Positions 9,242 to 15,644 of a DNA stretch of 64,000 nt are shown here, piece after piece; position 1 is the first letter of the stretch, and every line of letters starts with the position of its first letter. Below the pieces are notes generated by a model. The model saw only the letters and a list, made by a program, of their open reading frames with translations, searched no databases and was not told where the DNA came from. The stretch covers positions 1 through 64,000 of the forward strand of contig JABLUY010000167.1 in the NCBI GenBank assembly GCA_013306675.1, written 5' to 3'. A program made the translations under genes and the position numbers. This stretch comes from Thraustochytrium sp. TN22. Taxonomy: Eukaryota > Sar > Bigyra > Thraustochytrida > Thraustochytriidae.

Positions 9242-11506
9242 ATGGTGGACACGTCGACGCTCATGGGCGCGCCGCCGGACCGGTGGAAGAAGAATGAGCA
9301 GGTGCAGATGAAGCTGATTCACCAGGCGTACAAGTCGGCGCTGTGCGACCCGCTGGACGATGAGATGGAGGAGAGCGCCGCGGACCTGCTGCGGCTGGCG
9401 CAGAGCGACACCTTCGCGAACCTGCTGGGCGGCGACCTGGTGCGGTCCGCGACGAGCCTGGCGGCCGGGTCGTCGGTCCCGTCGCCGCTGGGGCTGGACC
9501 GGTCGCCGCCCGAGCTGGACGCCGAGGATCACGACGGCGACGACGGCAACGGCGGCGACGGGTCGGAGCTGCCCGTGGGCCTGCGCGGCGGCTCGCTGCC
9601 GGACGCGGAGAGCTTCTTGCCCGGCGACTCGGTGCTGCGCTCCAAGCACAGCGAGGGCAAGGAGCCGCGCACCGTGCCGTTCCGCGACTTTCAGCAGTTC
9701 GTGGACTCGCTAGACTTCGAGTACTGGCGGGACCACTTCCGCAACCAGAACAGCGACCGCATCATGTCCGAGGTGGCACAGAGCATGGTGTCGCACATTT
9801 GCACGGCGCAGTCGAGCGGCGAGCTGCGCGTGCGCCACGGCTCCGTGCCGCTCGGCAAGGTGCTGCGCAAGAAGCGCGAGCAGATCACGCCGCTGGCGCT
9901 CTGCCTGCACGAGCTCAAGCTCTGGGCCGTGCACAAGCTGCGCATCATGAGCATCTTCGAGGCCAGCACGCACCGCGAGATCGAGCGCCGCATCCGCTAC
10001 CTCGAGCTCCTGCAGCGCAAGGAGGTCTGGGGCGGCGCCACCATGCCGCTGCAGAGCGGCATGCGGCCCATCGCGCACGACAAGCTCTTTCGCCTGCTGC
10101 TCAACTCGCGCGAGGACCTCGTGCGCGCGCGCGACTACGCCTACCGCGGCTACTGCCGCCGCGCCTCGCGCGAGAAGCTCGGCCGCCTCGGCAACCTGCT
10201 CAAGGACGTCCTGCTCAACGAGATGCGCGTCATCTCCGGCTTCTTCTCCATGGACGCCAAGCTCTCCGACCCCAAGACGCGCTCGCTGCAGCCCACGGAT
10301 CTCCTCAACTCGTGGAAGAACCAGACCTTTGTCAACTACGAGAACATGGCCAATGTCTGCCTGCGCTCGCTTTGCGACGTGCCCCTCGTGCGCGCCGCTC
10401 TGCTCTCCAAGTACGACTCGCGCGATGTCCAGGCCTCGCTCGTCGACATCGGCGCCTGGTCCAAGCAGAACCGCTTCTGCCTCCCGCCCCACGCCGAGCT
10501 CGGCCCGGACGCAGACGCCACCTACCTGCTCGACGACGACAAGGCCGCCCAGGGCCTCCTGCCCGAGGCCTTTCGCATCGCCGCACCGCGCATTAAGGAG
10601 AAGCTCCAGGAGCACGACCCGCACGCCAAGCCTCCGCTCACCCGCAAGGCGCTCCTCAAGATCTTCCGCAAGGCATTCAAGGACGACGCCATCATCCTCG
10701 AGGTCATGAAGCGCACGCTCAAGTACCTCGCCGCCATGCAGGACCTCGTTCCGGCGCTCTACATTAGCTTCCAGCTCTGGGAGCTCGCCGGCCAGGGCGG
10801 TGACTTTGTCCTCTTCGACCTCATGCGCGAGCAGTGCATCGCCGTCATGCAGTCCACCATCGCTCGCGTCCACGCCTGCCAGGCTGCGCAGCGCGCGCTC
10901 GTCTCCTTTTACGCCAAGGTCGTCCAGGGCCACGAGGAGGTCATGGAGCGCCGCCGCCTCCGCAGCAAGCGCGCCAAGTACCAGCCCGCCTGGGTCGCCA
11001 ACTTTTACACCCTCAAGCAGGACCTCCTCGTCGTCTCCCGCAAGGCGTATTCGCAGGCCTACCTCCAGCTCTGGGAGGTTGCCAAGGACGCGTGGGAGTA
11101 CGACCTCAGTGCCGAGCAGCTCAACGACAAGATCGAGACGCTGCGCCGCGTTTGCGAGGACTTCGCGCCCGAGCTTCGCCGCACCGCCTACGACGGCAAG
11201 TTCCACACCTCCGACCTCGTCAACCTCGACACCAATAATTGGCTCCGCCTTGAGCCCGTTGTCCCCCCGGCGCAGAGCAAGCGCGTCTCCAAGCGCACAC
11301 TCTGGGTCGGCGACCGCGAGCAGACGCTATCCGAGATCATTGGCGCCAAGGCGGGCATGCGCAGCGACGATGAAGACGATCCTGATGCTGCCGCCGACGA
11401 TGACGACGGTGAGGACGATGAAGACGACTACGAGCTCCACCGTGACTCCGTATCGGCTCATGGTCGTGATGACGATCTCTTTGCCTCGGCAACCACTGCC
11501 GTTTGA
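9242..11506 (+). CDS. unrecognised largely helical protein, 754 residues
   Basis: I do not recognise a family. The chosen start is ATG at 9242 (MVDTSTLMGAPPDRW); an in-frame ATG at 9164 would add 26 low-complexity residues. Residues about 140-640 have ordinary globular composition with many amphipathic helices: FQQFVDSLDFEYWRDHFRNQ, ELKLWAVHKLRIMSIFEAST, KLFRLLLNSREDLVRARDYA, LRSLCDVPLVRAALLSKYDS, LVPALYISFQLWELAGQGGD. There are no membrane segments, no signal peptide and no obvious nucleotide-binding motif. The C-terminal 50 residues are Asp/Glu-rich. The Trp/Tyr/Phe content and even codon pattern mark it as a real gene. It could be a cytosolic scaffold or trafficking factor, but this is a guess. 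Confidence 0.75.
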   Translation: MVDTSTLMGAPPDRWKKNEQVQMKLIHQAYKSALCDPLDDEMEESAADLLRLAQSDTFANLLGGDLVRSATSLAAGSSVPSPLGLDRSPPELDAEDHDGDDGNGGDGSELPVGLRGGSLPDAESFLPGDSVLRSKHSEGKEPRTVPFRDFQQFVDSLDFEYWRDHFRNQNSDRIMSEVAQSMVSHICTAQSSGELRVRHGSVPLGKVLRKKREQITPLALCLHELKLWAVHKLRIMSIFEASTHREIERRIRYLELLQRKEVWGGATMPLQSGMRPIAHDKLFRLLLNSREDLVRARDYAYRGYCRRASREKLGRLGNLLKDVLLNEMRVISGFFSMDAKLSDPKTRSLQPTDLLNSWKNQTFVNYENMANVCLRSLCDVPLVRAALLSKYDSRDVQASLVDIGAWSKQNRFCLPPHAELGPDADATYLLDDDKAAQGLLPEAFRIAAPRIKEKLQEHDPHAKPPLTRKALLKIFRKAFKDDAIILEVMKRTLKYLAAMQDLVPALYISFQLWELAGQGGDFVLFDLMREQCIAVMQSTIARVHACQAAQRALVSFYAKVVQGHEEVMERRRLRSKRAKYQPAWVANFYTLKQDLLVVSRKAYSQAYLQLWEVAKDAWEYDLSAEQLNDKIETLRRVCEDFAPELRRTAYDGKFHTSDLVNLDTNNWLRLEPVVPPAQSKRVSKRTLWVGDREQTLSEIIGAKAGMRSDDEDDPDAAADDDDGEDDEDDYELHRDSVSAHGRDDDLFASATTAV

Positions 11507-11798
11507 CACATAAGTTAGCAAGCAAATCAAGCAAGCAAATTATCATCATCAGAGCCAAGCAAAAGCAAGCAAAGCAAGCAAACGATCATCAGAGCCAACC
11601 AAGCAAAGCAAGCAAACGATCAGCAGATCACGCCTCGTTTGTGTTGTGCAATTCGTAATGTTCAATTCGAAATCATCAAAGTCGTATGTACAGAGCATTT
11701 TTTTACACATTGCTGTCTGCTCAGGTCGCCAGGAAGCAAACCTTAACTTGTTAGTCGTCTCGCAACATGACCAAGTCTCTCTCTACATCCCCCCATCT

Positions 11799-11834
<36 letters not shown>
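11507..11834. repeat. simple repeats: CAAGCAAG-type tract, then (CT)n(CG)n
   Basis: Positions 11515-11635 are built from AAGCAAGCAAA, ATCATCAGAGCCAA and similar words in imperfect tandem. Positions about 11796-11820 are (CT)n and 11821-11832 are (CG)n, an alternating purine-pyrimidine run of a kind that can adopt Z-DNA. The first snoRNA copy starts immediately after it. Confidence 0.8.
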
Positions 11835-11934
11835 ATCCCGCTCAGTCGGTAATTCCAAAAAAGCTTAATCGTCATAGATGCACCAGGTGTCCCCGGGCTC
11901 CGACTGGTGCCAAGCATTTCGTCTTCATCGCGGG
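11835..11934 (-). ncRNA. box C/D snoRNA, copy 1 (18S 530-loop guide)
   Basis: On the minus strand the segment opens CCCGC-GATGA and closes CTGA-GCGGG: box C (GCGATGA), box D (CTGA) and a 5-bp terminal stem. An internal ATGACGA fits box C'. The bases just before box D read TGGAATTACCG, an 11-nt perfect complement of CGGUAAUUCCA, the universally conserved 530-loop of 18S rRNA. The fifth base upstream of box D pairs with the U of CGGU, which I believe is the 2'-O-methyl site made by yeast snR77 and human SNORD65. A GCACCAG/CTGGTGC pair inside could be a hairpin; the same GGCACCAG also complements CUGGUGCC just upstream in 18S, so a second guide is possible. Confidence 0.75.
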
Positions 11935-12121
11935 TCTCTCTCGCCTCAGGATTTTGCTCTCTCCCACACAACAAAACAGACACGTACCGCGCATGTCGAC
12001 TTGACATGAGGCCTCGCGGGAGCTGACTATGATGATGGCATTCTCCTGTTACAGGTGGAGTCAAAGAACACGGTCAGTCTCCCTGCACGATGCTCTCTAT
12101 ACTCTCTCCGACGCGCCCCTC

Positions 12122-12217
12122 CCGCTCAGTCGGTAATTCCAAAAAAGCTTAATCGTCATAGATGCACCAGGTGTCCCCGGGCTCCGACTGGTGCCAAGCA
12201 TTTCGTCTTCATCGCGG
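12122..12217 (-). ncRNA. box C/D snoRNA, copy 2 (18S 530-loop guide)
   Basis: Nearly identical to copy 1 over the whole element, from CCGC-GATGA to CTGA-GCGG (minus strand), with the same TGGAATTACCG antisense element, C' box ATGACGA and internal GCACCAG/CTGGTGC pair. Outside the element the flanks of copies 1 and 2 are quite different, so conservation stops at the RNA ends. The flank on the box-D side (CGACGCGCCCCTCC) is shared with copy 3. Confidence 0.75.
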
Positions 12218-12248
12218 TCTCTCCCTCTCTCATACTGCAGACACGTAC

Positions 12249-12308
12249 TGAGCTTTGACCTGAGCTTTGACCTGAGCTTTGACCTGAGCTTTGACCTGAG
12301 CTTTGACC
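12249..12308. repeat. five tandem copies of a 12-bp unit TGAGCTTTGACC
   Basis: Five perfect units in direct tandem, lying between snoRNA copies 2 and 3. Nothing comparable lies between copies 1 and 2, so it is a local expansion rather than part of the snoRNA repeat unit. Confidence 0.9.
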
Positions 12309-12433
12309 TGGAGACTGTTTGCCAAGCCTCGCCGGCAGCGATCTATGCTGACATTCTCTTGCTGTCAAAGGGACACAGTTAGTCTCCTTGCTCGAAACTC
12401 TTGCCGCTCCCTCCTCTCCCCGACGCGCCCCTC

Positions 12434-12529
12434 CCGCTCAGTCGGTAATTCCAAAAAAGCTTAATCGTCATAGATGCACCAGGTGTCCCCGGGCTCCGAC
12501 TGGTGCCAAGCATTTCGTCTTCATCGCGG
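12434..12529 (-). ncRNA. box C/D snoRNA, copy 3 (18S 530-loop guide)
   Basis: Same element as copies 1 and 2: terminal stem CCGC/GCGG, box C GCGATGA, C' ATGACGA, guide TGGAATTACCG and box D CTGA, all on the minus strand. Copies 2 and 3 lie about 312 bp apart and 1 and 2 about 285 bp apart. The intervening DNA keeps short echoes (ACATTCTC and CAGTCTCC words; CGACGCGCCCCTCC next to box D), so the array arose by tandem duplication and the spacers have since drifted. Confidence 0.75.
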
Positions 12530-12988
12530 TCTCCTCGCCCTCGTCGTTCCTCGCCACCAACCGCCTTGCCTTTGCCCCGGCCCACCGGCCTTCAAGTTGG
12601 TGCTGGTCCTTCCGGCTGCTTCTTCGTGCTCGGGCAGCGGCCTCGGACAGCTCGAGCGCAGCACAGCATAGCGTTGCTCCTGGCCACTCGCTCCCGCCCA
12701 CGCGCTGCACGTACCGCGCGACGCCGTCGCTCCTCTCGCGCTTTCGCTTTGAGGTTTGCTGCTGCGCCGCCGCGCTGCTGCTCTCTCTCATGGCCATCCG
12801 ATGGCGCTGCGCTGTCTTGCCCCCCACCATCGCCGTTTCTCTATGACGCGAGGGGGTGAGCGTCCGAGTCTTGCCGCCCAAAAGATCGTTTGAGGACTCG
12901 GACTCCTTGAGCCTGACTGACAGTGATGAGAGCGCGGGCAAGCCCGCCTGCCAAAAAAACTGGCCAGTGACGGCGCGTCGCCGCGCCG
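12530..12988. other. spacer upstream of the snoRNA cluster, no gene seen
   Basis: About 460 bases that would lie 5' of the snoRNAs on their strand and 5' of the small membrane-protein gene on the plus strand. A promoter for either could lie here. No protein-like frame and no further C/D element was found. Confidence 0.5.
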
Positions 12989-13501
12989 ATGCGGCCGCTC
13001 CAGGGCTTCGTGGTGCTGGTGTCTGGCGCGCTCGCGGCGCTGGCGCTGCTGGCCTGGACCGTCGGCCCGGCGCTGCAGCTGGAGGAGGCGGCGCAGACCG
13101 CGCTCGTCCGCGTGTGGGCGCTGCTCGCGAGCAACGAGCTCAATGAGACGGACGCGGCGGCGCTGCGCGAGGAGGCGCGCGCCTGGACCGAGGCGCTGCG
13201 CGGGCTGACGCCCGACGTGTACTTTGCGCTCGCAGCACCGCTGTTCCTGAGCGTGGCGAGCCTCGCCGTCATTGTCATCTATGGCCTTGCCAGCCTTGCC
13301 TCCATGCCGGAGGCGGACGATTTCAAGACGCTCGTGGACTCGCACGGCGCGCGCCAGCGCGCCACCATGCACAATGCCTGCATTGACGGCCGCCGCGATA
13401 CACCCTTTGTCAACGACCTCTCCGCCCTGCAGGTCAACCGCCTCCTGCACATGCGTGCTGCGCAGACCAGAGCAAGTACAGCGGCAGCGAATACCCTGTA
13501 A
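12989..13501 (+). CDS. small two-helix membrane protein, family unknown
   Basis: A 170-residue protein. Residues about 6-28 (GFVVLVSGALAALALLAW) form a first hydrophobic helix, possibly a signal anchor, and about 80-103 (FALAAPLFLSVASLAVIVIY) a second. Between them lies a charged loop with ASNELNETDAA, containing a possible N-glycosylation site NET. The C-terminal 65 residues are soluble: DDFKTLVDSHGARQRATMHN, then TPFVNDLSALQVNRLLHM. I recognise no family. The stop lies about 50 bases from the stop of the convergent dynamitin gene. Its aromatic, Cys and His content suggests a real protein. Confidence 0.55.
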   Translation: MRPLQGFVVLVSGALAALALLAWTVGPALQLEEAAQTALVRVWALLASNELNETDAAALREEARAWTEALRGLTPDVYFALAAPLFLSVASLAVIVIYGLASLASMPEADDFKTLVDSHGARQRATMHNACIDGRRDTPFVNDLSALQVNRLLHMRAAQTRASTAAANTL

Positions 13502-13548
13502 ATTGTAAAGATGTCATTGTGTCAACAAAAGTAGGGGAAAAGCAAGCG

Positions 13549-14703
13549 TCAGGCGGCGTCCGTGCCGAGGAGCGCCTGCACGCGGTCGAGGTTCTCTGCG
13601 AGGCTCTGCTGGAGGGTGTCCAGCAGTTCACGGTCGAGCTTGGCGGCCTCTTGCAAGTCGGCCTGGACGCGGTCAAGCTCGTCCAGCCGCGCGTGCAGGT
13701 TGGCATTGTGCTGGTGAATCTCTTGCGCGGTGCGCAGACGGTCGACGATGGCAGGCAGGCTCGAGGCCACCGCATCGCAGTTGTCGAGCTTCCTGAGCAG
13801 GTCAGCGGCCTCGCGCGATGGCACGGCGCCGGCCTCGGCCTCGGCCGCGCGCCGCCGCTGCCGCAGGCGAGCCGAGTCCTCGAGCTCCTTGCTCACAGCC
13901 TTGGCCTTCTGCGCCAGGTGGCTCAGCCGGCCCTCGTCCAGCAGGCTCAGGTGCTCCTCGAGCGCGGCCACGGCGCCCACGAGCGGGCCGCGCGCGCCCC
14001 GACCCTCGCCCAGAGCGGCCTCCAGAGCGGCCACGCGCGCCTCCAGCGCGCCGGCCGCCTCCGCGTCCTCGCCGGCGCCCTGCGCCGCGTACAGCAGATC
14101 CACGCTCAGCACCTGCTGCTGCGCGTCCTCGCCGCCGGCCTCTGCCGCGCGCTGGCCCAGCCGCTGTCGAAGCGCGTCGGCACGCGCGCGGTTGAGTGCC
14201 TGTGCCGCGGCGCGCTCCTCGGCGCTGCTCTCCTCGTTGCTCACGAGCGGGCCGAGCCCCTGCTGGCCCTTGAGTGCGCCCAGCGTCCGCTGCAGCTCGC
14301 GCACGCCGCGCGTCAGCTGCTCGTACGCATCGCTGTGCGCGCCGCCGTCCTCCTCCTCGCCATCGTCGTCCGCGGCTAGGTCCTCGCACAGCTCTGCCAC
14401 CTCGGCCTGCAACCGCTGGAAGCGCTCCAGGGGCGACTCCAGCAAGGTCCCGGCCAGCTCCGGCGGTCTGCGCGCGCCGCTCGCCTTCTTGTCCACCACG
14501 AACCTCCGGCCTGCGAACACCTCGAACACGCGCTCGGGCTCCGGCACCGCCGACGCGTCCACGCCCTCGTCCTCGCGCGCCGCGCCGCCGCCCGCCGCCG
14601 CCGCGCCCCCGCCCGCCGTCGCGACGGTCGCCGCGCCGCCGCCGCCGCCGCCTTCGGCTTCCGCCACGTCCGGCGTCTCGAAGACCTCCCAGCTTGCGTC
14701 CAT
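13549..14703 (-). CDS. DCTN2: dynactin subunit 2 (dynamitin, p50)
   Basis: A 384-residue protein starting at MDASWEVFETPDVAEAE; an upstream in-frame ATG at 14820 would add 39 unsupported residues. Two landmarks match dynamitin: the N-terminal WEVFETPDV (human form DVYETSDLP) and ESPLERFQRLQAEVAELCED (human form [20 protein letters not shown]). The remainder is a series of predicted coiled coils (VRELQRTLGALKGQQGLG; VAALEEHLSLLDEGRLSHLA; ELDRVQADLQEAAKLDRELL), as expected for the p50 shoulder subunit of dynactin, the activator of cytoplasmic dynein. Poly-Gly and poly-Ala runs fill residues 17-45. The length is close to the usual 400. It implies a working dynein-dynactin system in this organism. 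Confidence 0.85.
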   Translation of the reverse strand: MDASWEVFETPDVAEAEGGGGGGAATVATAGGGAAAAGGGAAREDEGVDASAVPEPERVFEVFAGRRFVVDKKASGARRPPELAGTLLESPLERFQRLQAEVAELCEDLAADDDGEEEDGGAHSDAYEQLTRGVRELQRTLGALKGQQGLGPLVSNEESSAEERAAAQALNRARADALRQRLGQRAAEAGGEDAQQQVLSVDLLYAAQGAGEDAEAAGALEARVAALEAALGEGRGARGPLVGAVAALEEHLSLLDEGRLSHLAQKAKAVSKELEDSARLRQRRRAAEAEAGAVPSREAADLLRKLDNCDAVASSLPAIVDRLRTAQEIHQHNANLHARLDELDRVQADLQEAAKLDRELLDTLQQSLAENLDRVQALLGTDAA

Positions 14704-15644
14704 GGTCGCGCGCCGCGCCCGAACCGCGCGCGCGTCGCGCAGCAGAGGTTCGCTCGCGTGTAGGCCTCGTGCGATTGCTTTGGTCGACGCGGCGTGGACG
14801 AGATGATCAGATTGATTCACGGTTAGCTCGCCGCGCGAGCGAGCCGTGGCCGCTCGCTCGCGCCCCAGCGAGCCGTGACCGCTCGCTGGGGCGCCGCGCC
14901 GCCTTCATGAGGACGGACGTTGCGCCGGTTGCGGCGCAAGACGACTTGGCTGCGCACCGGCGCCGCGTCGAGATTTTGCGCGCGAGCCTGCCTGATGCAG
15001 GGCGCACCGGCCGAACGTCCCGTCGCCGCAGCGTGTCCCGCGGAATTGTGGCCATTGTGGCGTGCCAGCCCGGGCCTGCCCGTGGACGAGTCTCGCGGCG
15101 CACGAGCAGCACAAGAGCCAGTTGTCCGCCTTGAGGCAGCTGAGCAGGTGCCGCGCGGCTTGTGTCTCAGGCTGTGGCCAGCCCGGCCGCCACTGCACTG
15201 GCAGGCCGTCTCCACGTTCTTCGGACCGTGGCTAGGCCTACCTACTGCGAGGGAGAGTCCTGGGAGACGGCGGCCCGAATCCGCGACGTCCGGCGCGCTC
15301 GCCGCTGGATGCATGGCGGGGCGTGTTGTGTTCTCCGCGGGGAAGTTCCGGCTGCGCGCGTTGTCCCACCAGCCATGGCAGAGCGCCATGAGCGAGCAAA
15401 GCTGCAAAGGCGGTCGTGGACCGTCGTGCGATCTCGTGACACGAGGCTCGCAAGGTGGCCAAAGCTAGGAGAGCACGCGACTCGTCACAGAGGCGCGCCG
15501 CATCGCCCCGAAGCGTCCCCCCCCCTCCCTTTCAACCAACCGCCCCACCCCCCCCTCTCTTCTCCGCGCTCTCTCGTCCTCGTCACCAGCAGCCTGCAGG
15601 CCTCAATCGTGGACCAGGCAGACGCAAGCCCGCCGCACGTCACG
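14704..15644. other. divergent intergenic region, no gene seen
   Basis: About 940 bases between the dynamitin and NADPH oxidase starts. The frame upstream of the oxidase stays open back to 15162, but those 161 codons show no conserved character. Near 14826-14886 the phrase CGAGCCGTG(G/A)CCGCTCGC occurs twice. Positions 15521-15560 are pyrimidine-rich (CCCCCCCTCCCTTTC and CCCCCCCCTCTCTTCTCC), a likely core promoter or 5' UTR feature of the oxidase gene. Confidence 0.5.

Noticed and set aside
11835-12529. Repeated block interpreted as an 18S rRNA pseudogene piece
   Set aside because: The two rRNA-like words appear in the reverse order to 18S and only as short antisense matches, which fits a guide RNA and not a copy of rRNA.
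11780-12600. Small frames containing the repeated block at the snoRNA cluster, read as protein repeats
   Set aside because: The same block appears in different frames and contexts in each copy, while the RNA features (boxes, stem, guide) are constant.
15162-15644. Earlier ATG for the NADPH oxidase
   Set aside because: The added 161 residues have no conserved character and include a CT-rich promoter-like stretch; ATG 15645 gives a natural start.
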